NCBI GenBank assembly: GCA_019636835.1
Contig: JAHBWU010000007.1
Location: forward strand, 1-64,000
Length of the DNA stretch: 64,000 nt
From: Nitrospira sp.
GTDB taxonomy: Bacteria > Nitrospirota > Nitrospiria > Nitrospirales > Nitrospiraceae
Reading direction: 5' to 3'
The position numbers were made by a program, and so were the translations under genes. Positions 9,096 through 18,259 of the stretch are shown piece after piece. How positions within the stretch are numbered: the stretch's first letter is position 1; each line of letters starts with the position of its first letter. A model generated the notes under the pieces. The model made no database searches. It saw only the letters and a list, made by a program, of their open reading frames with translations, and was not told where the DNA came from.

Positions 9096-10220
9096 TCACC
9101 TACTCTCCGATTGGATCAATCCCGCAGTTGTCGAATCCGACGCATGTGCGACAGCGGTTTCAAACGCTCGAACCGCCGCCACGGGACTGTGCAATTCTTC
9201 GACATGACGCCGAGCCTTCATCCCCATCTCGCGGAGACGCTCAGACGATGTCATGAACGAACGCACCGCATCGACCGCTCCGTCAAGTGTCTCAGTCACC
9301 TTTCCCAAATCACAATTCCTGATTTTGTGATCTGGGTCGATCTGTACGCTCACCACCGGTGTCCCGGCCGCCCACGCTTCCAAAAAGACACTGGGAAACC
9401 CCTCTCCATCCGACGTCGAGAGAAGAAGGCTGGCCTCCCCGATGATTTTCAGAGTGTGTTCAGGCGCGACATGGCCCCGGTAGTCCACATTCGGCAACGA
9501 ACGTAACTGCGTCATGATGAGTTCAATCTTTCCGGCATCCCAATGGCTCAAACTGGGGGCCCCGCAGACGACAAAGCGAATATCCGGCAGCCGGCGAGCG
9601 ATTTCAACCAAAAGATCAGGACGTTTGGCCGGCCTGATGACTGCTACCCACACTACGGCTCCATTTCGTTCTGAATGAGGTACAACGGTGTCAGTCAGAG
9701 GCACAATGCCTGGGAGCGGATACGCCCTTTTCTGCCACCGCATAGGTAGATGAACACGCTGGCCGTCATGCTGAACAAAAATGACATCTGAACGCTGAAG
9801 CCCCCATGCATAGAGAGGCCACAAATTCCCTCTCCGCGCGAGCGCTTTCCGGAGTTGAACGTGGTTATCGTGCATCATGGAAAAGGCCGTTCGCACCCCA
9901 AGCCATCGCGCTATTTCCGCAGCCGGTCCCCACAGGTGATCAGCACACTGCCAGAAACACCAGTCCGGACGTTCTTTCTTCAAAAATTTGTACCAAGCCG
10001 AGAGGAAATGCGTTCGACGGCCGATCCCGATAAAGCGCACACCATTGACCGTTCGTTCTTCACCCTCTTTTAATGCCGATCGAACCCCTACCGTAACGGA
10101 CCAGCCTACACTCGCCAACGCGCATGTGAGATGCCATCCATACCGCTCTGCCCCCCCTTTCGCCGTGGGATCTCCGGTCGCATATCCGTATAAAATATCG
10201 TTCACATAGACGATTTTCAT
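9096..10220 (-). CDS. glycosyltransferase family 4
   Basis: A 374-residue GT-B enzyme. It starts MKIVYVNDILYGYATGDPTA followed by GGAERYGWHL, the GT4 acceptor motif. The C-terminal donor site contains STSDGEGFPSVFLEAWAAGT with the E-x7-E pattern. Its start overlaps the end of the upstream glycosyltransferase by four bases, so the two are probably translated together and may act in sequence on the glycan. Confidence 0.85.
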   Translation of the reverse strand: MKIVYVNDILYGYATGDPTAKGGAERYGWHLTCALASVGWSVTVGVRSALKEGEERTVNGVRFIGIGRRTHFLSAWYKFLKKERPDWCFWQCADHLWGPAAEIARWLGVRTAFSMMHDNHVQLRKALARRGNLWPLYAWGLQRSDVIFVQHDGQRVHLPMRWQKRAYPLPGIVPLTDTVVPHSERNGAVVWVAVIRPAKRPDLLVEIARRLPDIRFVVCGAPSLSHWDAGKIELIMTQLRSLPNVDYRGHVAPEHTLKIIGEASLLLSTSDGEGFPSVFLEAWAAGTPVVSVQIDPDHKIRNCDLGKVTETLDGAVDAVRSFMTSSERLREMGMKARRHVEELHSPVAAVRAFETAVAHASDSTTAGLIQSESR

Positions 10221-11632
10221 CGAACTTCCTCCGACCGCAAACGCGCCGACAAGGTCGGCACTTCCCCCGTCATTACCTGCTCTGGAGACACTCCAGTTAA
10301 GGCGGTAATAAGGGCTGAAATTTGCCGATTAGAAGAGTAGCCTTCACAGGCGGCACGGTTCGGAATGAACCGCTCGAGAGTCCTGTTCGACCAGGCTTCG
10401 AGAACCCTCTCAAGTACGGCGACCACTTCCGCCGGAGTATCGGCATCCGCGATCATCGAGCTTCCAACTTGACCCAGGATGCGTCGTGTTTCGTCACGAG
10501 GCACAATTCCGATAATTGGCCGTCCCGCTTGCAGATAACCGAACAGCTTGGCTCCGGCAACCAGTTCGTGTGCCGTTCTTCCCGGCATTCTGCCCAACAC
10601 CAGGAGAGCATGGGCTTCTCGTTGAAGGCGACGAACTTCAGCACTTGGGACAGGAGGCATGATCTCAAACACATCGCGAAGGTCTAAGTCGGCCACTCGC
10701 TCTGCCAGCTGCTGAAGCCCTTCCCCGACAAACTGCATTCGCAACTGAGCAGCCCGGGCAGGATCTTGGCGTTTAAGTTGAACAAGTCCCTCAAGCAGCG
10801 TGTCATACCTATACGTACTCAGCGTGCCTGCATACAGAATCGTACAACGATCCCCTGGTGTGTGAACAAAAGACTCAACTTCTCCTTCGAACCCGTTTGG
10901 GATGATATGAATCTTCGTTCTATCCAATGCCCCTTGGAATGCCCGCAGATATGATTGTGCAACCGACTCAAACATGAACACCACGGACTGCGCTCTCTCG
11001 AAGATTCGGCACATGTTCCAGTGGTCGATTTTCTTGGCCCAGGACGGACGCCTGATTTCATGAGGATAATATTCCAATCCCCAAGGATCGCGGAAGTCCA
11101 ACACATACGGAATCCCTGTCGCCGTTGATGTCCGATAGGCAACCACACCGGTCGACAGTGGCCCGATCGTAGCCCATATCACATTCGGGCGATTTCGCCG
11201 ACACAAGTCGACGGTTGCTCGGGTCGCTGGTCTTATCCATGGCATCGCCATATCGGGACGGTACACCCAGGCTTCTGCCGTCCTGACCCACTCACGCAGT
11301 CTTGAGCGCCACGGGACATGATGTGGGGCTACAACCTGTCGCACTTCTTCCGTGGACAAGCCGGAGACCCTATTCTGAGTCTGCGTCCCGCGTCTGGTCT
11401 GAAACGCGCGCCAGGGATCCCGACCTTTGGCTTGAACAATCCGAGTAGCCGGCGGTATCTGCTCCAAAAGTCGGGGGTCGTATCGTTCATAACGATAGGG
11501 GTCACAGGAAACTACTGTCGCGTGCCACTCCCTCTTCACCAGCTCCTTGAGGAAACGAAGCGGACGATAGACGGCCGCGTTCCCCTCAGGAGGAAAGTAA
11601 TAGGAGATCATGACGACTGACTTGGAATCCAT
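10217..11632 (-). CDS. glycosyltransferase family 4 (long form)
   Basis: A GT-B glycosyltransferase of 471 residues from the ATG at 11632; a GTG further upstream at 11668 has no better ribosome site. The N-terminus VVMISYYFPPEGNAAVYRPLRF is typical of the longer GT4 proteins of exopolysaccharide loci. The C-terminal half has the HIIPNGFEGEVE linker and the KLFGYLQAGRPIIGI region. The donor-site E-x7-E is less regular than in the neighbouring enzymes. It is coupled to the next gene by an ATGA overlap. Confidence 0.8.
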   Translation of the reverse strand: MDSKSVVMISYYFPPEGNAAVYRPLRFLKELVKREWHATVVSCDPYRYERYDPRLLEQIPPATRIVQAKGRDPWRAFQTRRGTQTQNRVSGLSTEEVRQVVAPHHVPWRSRLREWVRTAEAWVYRPDMAMPWIRPATRATVDLCRRNRPNVIWATIGPLSTGVVAYRTSTATGIPYVLDFRDPWGLEYYPHEIRRPSWAKKIDHWNMCRIFERAQSVVFMFESVAQSYLRAFQGALDRTKIHIIPNGFEGEVESFVHTPGDRCTILYAGTLSTYRYDTLLEGLVQLKRQDPARAAQLRMQFVGEGLQQLAERVADLDLRDVFEIMPPVPSAEVRRLQREAHALLVLGRMPGRTAHELVAGAKLFGYLQAGRPIIGIVPRDETRRILGQVGSSMIADADTPAEVVAVLERVLEAWSNRTLERFIPNRAACEGYSSNRQISALITALTGVSPEQVMTGEVPTLSARLRSEEVR

Positions 11633-11686
11633 GGACGTTAGAGATGTAGAATGCTTGCCGAGCGGCACGAGTGGATGTCTCAGCTG

Positions 11687-12652
11687 TCAGTTGTCGAATG
11701 ACATCTTCCATTTCTTTCCTAATTCGAGATCCCATCTTTCCGGCCTCAGCTTCATAGTCCCGGCTGTAGGCGTAAAGGTCAACTCGCCAAAATAGATTTT
11801 TTCATTCACGCTGTATAAATCGACACGGACAAAATCAAAATCGGCCGAGAGCCGCGATGCGATCGACATCATCTGTTCAAGGTTAGCCGGCTTTGCCACA
11901 ACCGGTCGAGCTGCATCCTCTCGGTAGTGAAGATCCAGTAGATTCCATGCGGTGTCATAGAAAGGGTTCAAACCTCGGGTGTGATTGTTGAGTTGAATCA
12001 CCTCCGGCGTTCCTCTGAAGCACCAGAATTTATAGTCCAGAGTCATGCTTCCGTCCTCATTCCTCAGGCATTCTTCAATCAGGACTTTCGGTTTGATGTG
12101 ATAGTACTGGTATTCTCGTGCGCCCCAATAATAGTTCTTGCTCAACCAGCCCGACACTTTGCTCATAATGGCGTCTTGTTCAGCAGGTCCTTTGACTATC
12201 ATCACTTGTCTGCAAGCGTGGTTTGTCTTGATCACGTACTCTTCCGGAAGAGTGTGGAAGGGAATCGCCCTAGCATCTTCGCCGTGCCAGAAGAGGTTAA
12301 TGAGATACTCTTCTCCAACCTTGTTCGCCACGTAAGCCCTCGCAGCATACTTGTCCGTCAGCTGCGTAAAAATAGGATCGTGCCCTCGGTTCCAGAGAAC
12401 CATCCTGCAATTCAGCTTTTCCGTAAATGTCTGAGGATTCTTCACATCGAGAGACTTTCCATGCAAGCGCCGATATCGTTCCAGCAAAAAGGCTTCACCT
12501 TCGGATTGACGCATCAAGCCACGCTTTGCATTGCGTAATTTGTTAAAAATATGATGAATCCATGTCCCCCGCAACGTCTCTCGAAAAGCGGCCCCTCTCG
12601 CGTGAACAGATTGCTCCATTTTAGACGGCAACTCTTGGTGTTCTAACTGCAT
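11687..12652 (-). CDS. TupA-like ATP-grasp protein
   Basis: About 321 residues, matching the TupA-like ATP-grasp family found in teichuronopeptide and capsule loci. The family block YRRLHGKSLDVKNPQTFTEKL is followed by LTDKYAARAYVANKVGEEYL, YVIKTNHACRQVMIVKGP and ACLRNEDGSMTLDYKFWCFRG-like segments, ending with the usual LTFTPTAG motif near the C-terminus. I chose the ATG at 12652, with GAGGG eight bases upstream, over a GTG at 12715. The founding member is implicated in adding an amino-acid polymer to a polysaccharide, so peptide or amino-acid decoration is possible. The exact reaction is unknown. Confidence 0.8.
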   Translation of the reverse strand: MQLEHQELPSKMEQSVHARGAAFRETLRGTWIHHIFNKLRNAKRGLMRQSEGEAFLLERYRRLHGKSLDVKNPQTFTEKLNCRMVLWNRGHDPIFTQLTDKYAARAYVANKVGEEYLINLFWHGEDARAIPFHTLPEEYVIKTNHACRQVMIVKGPAEQDAIMSKVSGWLSKNYYWGAREYQYYHIKPKVLIEECLRNEDGSMTLDYKFWCFRGTPEVIQLNNHTRGLNPFYDTAWNLLDLHYREDAARPVVAKPANLEQMMSIASRLSADFDFVRVDLYSVNEKIYFGELTFTPTAGTMKLRPERWDLELGKKWKMSFDN

Positions 12653-12755
12653 GGCACTGACCCTCGGTATATTGTCATCACAGTTCAGCGGTCTGCTGAC
12701 AGTATATGATGGCACAACAACTCATCAAATTCTTACAAGATAAGCTTTTCTCGCC

Positions 12756-13757
12756 TTATCCACTCGTGGTCTTGGAAGAATGTGACAGTTTTTGGGTGAC
12801 TCTTCTGGAGCTGTTTAGCGGATTCAGAATCAGATCGAGCAGTCTGTCTATTGCCGCCTTGGCTAACAGTCCCCTACTTAACGAATAGCCGATTCTGCTC
12901 AGCGCCTTCCTCTGATACTCCCAGAATTCTTTGTCGTTATGGCGGAACATCTTGGAGGCCAAGAATGCATAATACGCATCTCTGCGCTTCTTGAACATGA
13001 TTTCAAATTCCTTCTCGCTTAAATACTCCCGACCGTACTTCGTCACGTGCTCCAACCTTCCAAAGGCATTGAAGCCGAAGCGACTGCCTCGGCTGCTCTC
13101 TGAGTCGGGATGTGAGCGGGAGAAAGTCAACATCTGATGTACAAATCCGAAATCACGATTGCGGAGAATATCGAGGCATGCCTCCATATCGCAATGAGGA
13201 TTGTCCACATTGTAGAAGGTCGGGCGTTTTCTCACTTCATCGGAATGAATCAACATGGCGGATGGTGATCCAAAAACAGACGGCATCCCTAGGAGGGTCT
13301 TCCGGCAGATTTCCCGACCAGGAATGACGGCATTTGCATAAGGCAACGCCCGCACCGTTATATCAGTGTTCGTCAGCCGATAGGAGCTTACGATTGCGAC
13401 CGTGGGGTGAGCTTCCGCCAATTCCACCATCTTGGTAATACATTCTGGGAACAGCCAGTCATCAGCCTGGATAACCTTACAGTACTTGCTGTCCGAAGAC
13501 ATTTGATCGAATGCAATATTCCCGTTCTCGTCACATCCGACAAACTCCGAATTGTTATGGATCCGGATCCGCTTATCTTTTTTGGCATATATTTCGGCAA
13601 TTTCAAGAGTCCGATCGGTACTGCAATTATTGATGATGCAATACTCCCAATTCTGATAGGTTTGCGCCAGCACGCTCTCAATACATTCCACAAGATATTG
13701 CTCACCGTTGTAAACCGGCGTGAGCACACTCACCAAAGGCTCTGATTCAGGCTTCAT
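12756..13757 (-). CDS. glycosyltransferase family 2
   Basis: A 333-residue GT-A enzyme. LVSVLTPVYNGEQYLVECIE near residue 8 and the IINNCSTDRTLEIA stretch form the nucleotide fold. VIQADDWLFPECI holds the metal-binding Asp pair. A clear GAGGTGA precedes the ATG. It is a cytoplasmic, probably inverting, sugar transferase of the same locus; sugar and linkage are unknown. Confidence 0.85.
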   Translation of the reverse strand: MKPESEPLVSVLTPVYNGEQYLVECIESVLAQTYQNWEYCIINNCSTDRTLEIAEIYAKKDKRIRIHNNSEFVGCDENGNIAFDQMSSDSKYCKVIQADDWLFPECITKMVELAEAHPTVAIVSSYRLTNTDITVRALPYANAVIPGREICRKTLLGMPSVFGSPSAMLIHSDEVRKRPTFYNVDNPHCDMEACLDILRNRDFGFVHQMLTFSRSHPDSESSRGSRFGFNAFGRLEHVTKYGREYLSEKEFEIMFKKRRDAYYAFLASKMFRHNDKEFWEYQRKALSRIGYSLSRGLLAKAAIDRLLDLILNPLNSSRRVTQKLSHSSKTTSG

Positions 13758-13860
13758 ACGCTCACCTCAAAAGATTATTCACTCAGCAAGACGCCAAAAC
13801 TGAACTAAGATAGAGCAAGTCGAGAAGATAGAGGGATGGTGTGTCACGTGATACACTTTG

Positions 13861-15222
13861 TCAACACCTTCTCTGCGGTTCAGTAACCACCGGCTCGGCC
13901 TGAATGTTTTCGGAGTTCAACACGGTATTCCAATTCAAGAGCGGCCTTACGACACCTCGAAGCTTTCCGGCATAGTCACCACGCGCCGAATCCCCCTCAC
14001 AACTGTCAACGACACTGAACGCCACAACCTGGCGCTCATAGAATTGTCCAACCAAAGGGTCGAGGGTGTCTAGGGATACGCTCACAAACATAGTTCCCTC
14101 GGCAAGGTAATTCCCTGGAATCCAGGCTGTGCTTCGGTAACGCCCTGGTGGTCGAACACGACCTCGCCAGGCAGGATCGTGTTCATTAGAATCAATGAGG
14201 CATACCCCCTGATCGTTCCACAACATAATACCTGGCATCAACTTGTAACCGGACTTCAACACGTCGTATTCCATCTCAAGTCCGACCGGCTTTCTGATAT
14301 CAAACTTCTCGGTAGACTGACCATCCATGGTGCGGACCCGCACAGCCCGCAACCTCGCCACCTCACTTCCAGGCGCTTTCAACGGATCTGACCATTCGCG
14401 CGCAGACATAGTGCCGAGTTCCGAATGCAAATAGGCATTCACCACCTCGTGTGAGGTTCCATCCAGACACAGTTTCCCCTCATCCAACAAGATCGCTCGC
14501 TCACACAGCCGCGTGACGGCAGACATGTTATGACTCACGAAGAAGATGGTGCGTCCTTCGCGAGCTACGCCTTCCATTTTCCCCAAACATTTCTTCTGGA
14601 AGGCGGCGTCCCCGACTGCCAATACTTCGTCGACGATCAGAATTTCTGATTCCAAATGGGCTGCCACGGCAAATCCCAATCGCATGGCCATTCCACTGGA
14701 AAACCGTTTTACCGGCGTATCGATAAACTGTTCCACTTCGGCAAACGCAACGATTTCATCAAACTTGCTGGTGATCTCAGCCCGTTTCATGCCCAGAATG
14801 GTTCCGTTCAGGTAAATATTCTCACGTCCCGTTAACTCGCTGTGAAAACCCGTTCCTACCTCCAAGAGCGCAGATACCCGACCATCAAGTTCGATCCGCC
14901 CACGAGTCGGTTCCGTGATACGTGAGAGCAGCTTGAGCAACGTACTCTTCCCCGCGCCGTTGCGGCCAATGATGCCGACAGTTTCGCCTCGTTTCACATC
15001 GAATGACACATCCTGTAAGGCCGAGAATGCGCCCGAAGCAACCACTCGCTCCGAAGATTTCCCCGAGTCGCCGCTTATTGATGATGTACTATGACCATTT
15101 CGTCGCCATAAAGATTTCAGGTTCGACATCAGATGATCGCGCAAAGTGCCGTGATCTTTTTGCCGAGCCCCGATTCTGTACTGTTTCGAGAGCCCCATAA
15201 CGCGGACAGCGATATCACTCAT
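13861..15222 (-). CDS. wzt: polysaccharide ABC exporter ATPase with glycan-binding domain
   Basis: A 453-residue Wzt-type protein. The N-terminal ATPase has Walker [16 protein letters not shown], signature [14 protein letters not shown], Walker [16 protein letters not shown] and the H-loop SHNM. The last 180 or so residues form a beta-rich domain ([16 protein letters not shown] onward, with [19 protein letters not shown]) that in Wzt proteins recognises the chain end or cap of the finished polymer. With the adjacent Wzm permease it exports a completed undecaprenyl-linked glycan. The presence of this domain indicates that chain length is set in the cytoplasm. Confidence 0.92.
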   Translation of the reverse strand: MSDIAVRVMGLSKQYRIGARQKDHGTLRDHLMSNLKSLWRRNGHSTSSISGDSGKSSERVVASGAFSALQDVSFDVKRGETVGIIGRNGAGKSTLLKLLSRITEPTRGRIELDGRVSALLEVGTGFHSELTGRENIYLNGTILGMKRAEITSKFDEIVAFAEVEQFIDTPVKRFSSGMAMRLGFAVAAHLESEILIVDEVLAVGDAAFQKKCLGKMEGVAREGRTIFFVSHNMSAVTRLCERAILLDEGKLCLDGTSHEVVNAYLHSELGTMSAREWSDPLKAPGSEVARLRAVRVRTMDGQSTEKFDIRKPVGLEMEYDVLKSGYKLMPGIMLWNDQGVCLIDSNEHDPAWRGRVRPPGRYRSTAWIPGNYLAEGTMFVSVSLDTLDPLVGQFYERQVVAFSVVDSCEGDSARGDYAGKLRGVVRPLLNWNTVLNSENIQAEPVVTEPQRRC

Positions 15223-15307
15223 ATTGATTTCTCTTGCACTTATCTGTTGAGTGAAGAAGTCAAGTCAGAAAAGCCGTCAGAAGCGGCTGTGCGTCTATGG
15301 TCCATTT

Positions 15308-16192
15308 TTAGATGATATCCGCAAACTGTCTCTCCATCTGCCTGAAATACACTAAACCCGCTATTATCACGAGCACTAGCACCACGAGGCTCTCCGCCAT
15401 CACTATCGGATCCGGGGCAGTCCGCCCCAGCAACGCCCAGCGAAAGCCTTCAATCACTCCCGCCATCGGATTAAGGCCATAGAGCCATCTCCATCGTTCG
15501 GGCACGAGGCTTACTGGGTAGACGATCGGCGACAAATACATCCATATCTGAATGACAAATGGGATGGCGTGACCGACGTCTCGATACTTGGCATTCATGG
15601 CCGAAGTAAACAGGCTTAACCCCAGAGCGGTGAGCATCGCTAGGAGCACGAATACCGGAAGCGTGAGTATCTTCCAGGTGAGTGGAATTCCCGCGTAGAA
15701 GAGCAGTCCGAACAACAACACCATGGATAATGCAAAGTCGACTAACGGCGACACGACCATGGCGAGAGGAAGCCATAATCGCGGGAAATAAATCTTGCTG
15801 ACGATCTTGGCATTGACAACCACGCTTTCTCCCGCGCGAGTCACTGCTTGAGAGAAATAGGTCCACGGCAGGAGAGCAGTGAGCGAAAAAACGGGATACC
15901 AGATCCCATCCGAGGGCATTTTAGCCATGATTCCAAATATCGCCGTAAAGATCATCATCGTGATCAACGGCTGCAAAATCACCCAGGCCACACCGATCGC
16001 GGTCTGCTTGTAGCGGACTGTGATGTCTCGCCAAACCAGAATGTACCCCAACTCGCGATACTCCCAGAGGGCAGACCAGTCAACATCGAACAGTCTGTCT
16101 TGCTTTTCTATGATCAACTTACGTCGAGGTCGATTTACTACTGCGTTCACTTGGGCGTTCGCTTCCATAACGTGCCCCATACTTAGTTCCAT
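15308..16192 (-). CDS. wzm: polysaccharide ABC exporter permease
   Basis: A 294-residue ABC-2 type permease with six predicted membrane helices. The family's N-terminal amphipathic stretch WRDITVRYKQTAIGVAWVIL is present, as is the closing segment YGLNPMAGVIEGFRWALLG. It forms the inner-membrane channel used by the neighbouring Wzt. Its start overlaps the end of the beta-barrel gene by ten bases, and Met codons at residues 5 and 9 are equally possible starts. The overlap ties inner- and outer-membrane export genes into one transcript. Confidence 0.9.
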   Translation of the reverse strand: MELSMGHVMEANAQVNAVVNRPRRKLIIEKQDRLFDVDWSALWEYRELGYILVWRDITVRYKQTAIGVAWVILQPLITMMIFTAIFGIMAKMPSDGIWYPVFSLTALLPWTYFSQAVTRAGESVVVNAKIVSKIYFPRLWLPLAMVVSPLVDFALSMVLLFGLLFYAGIPLTWKILTLPVFVLLAMLTALGLSLFTSAMNAKYRDVGHAIPFVIQIWMYLSPIVYPVSLVPERWRWLYGLNPMAGVIEGFRWALLGRTAPDPIVMAESLVVLVLVIIAGLVYFRQMERQFADII

Positions 16193-17457
16193 TCCGCTGT
16201 GAACGCAATTCCCGCTTGATGCCGCGAAAATTGGTAGGACAGTGAGGTGCTATCAGCATCAACGTTTGTGAAGATATAAAAAAGATTTCCCGCAATGTTC
16301 CTCGTCAGCTTGTAACTGAGCCCGGACGACGCAGTAAAATTCTTGAAGGTCCTATCCGTACTGGGGAACAACTCATTATAGCCATATGCAACGGTCCCAT
16401 CGAGAGTGAGTCGCTCATAAATTGTATGGCTGATCGCCACTCGTCCAAGATTGCTGATCGTGGCTCCGCCCTGGAGAAAGTATGATGGCCTGGCTTCCCG
16501 TGACAGAATAAAACTAAGTACGGTGTCTCGTTCAGGACGCGTGGTAATCTTCATGCTGCCCGAAGGGGTCGTCCGACTGGCCGGCTCGATAAATGTAATC
16601 CCTCCCTCAATGGTAAAAGTCCACTCCTGGAACACCTTGGTATAGTCTCCAGCCAGCGTCACGAAATTGGTGTTAAATGTCCTTCCCCCGGTGGACCGCG
16701 ATTGCGTTATGAAGCTCTGTCGATACAAGACCGCAACACTGTCATTTTTCGTCAGACGATATCGGGGGCCTCCGTGCCAGGTGTGACTCATTGTGTTGAA
16801 GAAGGCGGGCTCCCCCGCAGTCGCCGCCAGAAGCTGACCCACCCGGCGCAGTCCGAACGTATAGCCACCTTCCAAAGAAAGGTCTCGGGAGACGGGATAT
16901 GCTCCGGTGAGAGTAGTTGTATTGATAAATGTGTTGGCCCGAAATGTTTGGATGCCGCGCAGGAAGAGATCATCCTGTTGCAACCCCAACCCCACGTCCC
17001 TCCCTCCTGTCACAAAACCGGGAGTCTCAGGGGTATATAGAAAGTGTTGGGTGAGGCGCAACCTCGCTCCCCTGACATACTGATCAACCCACCGATCCAA
17101 GCCAACGATGCCATCTACATTCGCGGTAAAAAAATTGAAGTTTGTGTTCTCAACGTAAGCATTGAAACTTCCTCCCACCTTGAAGTTCACATCGATGTCT
17201 CGAGTCTCATGCAACAGACCGACTGCACCGCCTATGGTCGTCGCAAAATCCTCGGTCTGCGTTCCCGCTGGGAGGAACTGTGCTGGTCTACGGAATATAT
17301 TGCTGTCATATCGTCCCGACACGGCAGCTGAGGGGACAATCTTCGTCTCGGCATGGACCAACGCCGGCTGGGATGCTCCAAAGAAAGTTACCGCTAGAAC
17401 TGCCAACCTGAGCAATTGCCTGATTTGAACACACCTACGACAGCACAATAGGATCAC
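16183..17457 (-). CDS. outer-membrane beta-barrel protein of the export locus
   Basis: A 424-residue protein with a signal peptide ending near PALVHAET. It then shows alternating beta-strand patterns rich in aromatic residues to the end, consistent with a 16-18-stranded barrel. The GTG start has AAAGGA seven bases upstream. It lies between two short OPX genes and the Wzm gene, and an ops-like element precedes it. Short OPX proteins that lack their own outer-membrane helix are known in other bacteria to work with a separate barrel, and this may be that partner. Sequence alone does not prove transport. Confidence 0.75.
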   Translation of the reverse strand: MILLCCRRCVQIRQLLRLAVLAVTFFGASQPALVHAETKIVPSAAVSGRYDSNIFRRPAQFLPAGTQTEDFATTIGGAVGLLHETRDIDVNFKVGGSFNAYVENTNFNFFTANVDGIVGLDRWVDQYVRGARLRLTQHFLYTPETPGFVTGGRDVGLGLQQDDLFLRGIQTFRANTFINTTTLTGAYPVSRDLSLEGGYTFGLRRVGQLLAATAGEPAFFNTMSHTWHGGPRYRLTKNDSVAVLYRQSFITQSRSTGGRTFNTNFVTLAGDYTKVFQEWTFTIEGGITFIEPASRTTPSGSMKITTRPERDTVLSFILSREARPSYFLQGGATISNLGRVAISHTIYERLTLDGTVAYGYNELFPSTDRTFKNFTASSGLSYKLTRNIAGNLFYIFTNVDADSTSLSYQFSRHQAGIAFTAEWN

Positions 17458-17515
17458 TCGACGTCCTTTCGGGAGTGGTGGGAAACGTGTCTAGATACTA
17501 GATAATCGATCAGAC

Positions 17516-17527
17516 CATGCTACCGCC
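17516..17527 (-). promoter_or_regulatory. ops-like element 2 (GGCGGTAGCATG)
   Basis: On the transcribed (minus-sense) strand the sequence is GGCGGTAGCATG, an 11 of 12 match to the E. coli ops site GGCGGTAGCGTG that recruits RfaH. A small hairpin (CCTGC/GCAGG, 17526-17542) abuts it on the 5' side. It lies 59 bases before the start of the outer-membrane barrel gene, inside the operon and after the two OPX genes. Confidence 0.65.
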
Positions 17528-17587
17528 TGCATAAAAAGCAGGAAACTCTAAGAAAAATCGCACTGCGCCCGGCCTGCATAGCGATGA

Positions 17588-18238
17588 TCACGGCACGACA
17601 ACCGTATCGCCGGAGGTCAACACGATGTTACCCGGTTCACCACGGCCGCTGACGAGGTCATCATAACGCAGCGGAATGTGGATCTCCTGACGTTTGTGAC
17701 CGGGGCTTTCAATCACCCGCACAACTTGCAACCGATTCTTGCTCGCATAGTTTGTGAAGCCTCCGGCCATGGAAATAGCTTGGAGTACCGTGACGTACGA
17801 TTTGAGCTGATACTTACCCGGCTTCGCAACCTCACCCAAGACGAACACCGAATAACTGTTCAGTTCTTTGACGTTCACGGACACCGATGGATTCTGTATA
17901 TACCCCTTGAGACGCTCGGTGATCTGCGCAGCAAGAGCCTCCGCCGTAAGGCCTGCCGCTTGAATGTCTCCGATGATCGGCATTGACACGTATCCGTCCG
18001 GCCGTATCAAGGTCACTCTCGACAGATCCGGGTTCTTCCAAACATTGATTTCGATGAGGTCTTCAGAACCGAGTAGAAATTCGGTCGGAACATCGGAGGC
18101 TTTATATTCTCTTGATGTCACTGGCCCCAGACAACCGGCTTGGACGGCAACGGAGTACAGTAAGAGCCCAATCGATAGAGCTCTCATCTTTGACGAAAAT
18201 GTCGTGCGCATCCCTGTCCGTCCCGCGTCGTCGTCCAC
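17588..18238 (-). CDS. short OPX polysaccharide export lipoprotein
   Basis: A 216-residue Wza-related protein. The signal peptide ends in a lipobox (VQAGC), so it should be a lipoprotein. The Poly_export domain has DLIEINVWKNPDLSRVTL, RPDGYVSMPIIGDI and an SLBB-type segment VFVLGEVAKPGKYQL. It is far shorter than E. coli Wza (about 380 residues) and lacks the C-terminal helix that lines the outer membrane. The GTG start is supported by AAGGA six bases upstream. It is a tandem paralogue of the next gene upstream and presumably forms periplasmic rings. Confidence 0.88.
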   Translation of the reverse strand: MDDDAGRTGMRTTFSSKMRALSIGLLLYSVAVQAGCLGPVTSREYKASDVPTEFLLGSEDLIEINVWKNPDLSRVTLIRPDGYVSMPIIGDIQAAGLTAEALAAQITERLKGYIQNPSVSVNVKELNSYSVFVLGEVAKPGKYQLKSYVTVLQAISMAGGFTNYASKNRLQVVRVIESPGHKRQEIHIPLRYDDLVSGRGEPGNIVLTSGDTVVVP

Positions 18239-18259
18239 AGCAATCCTTTCCGGTATTCC

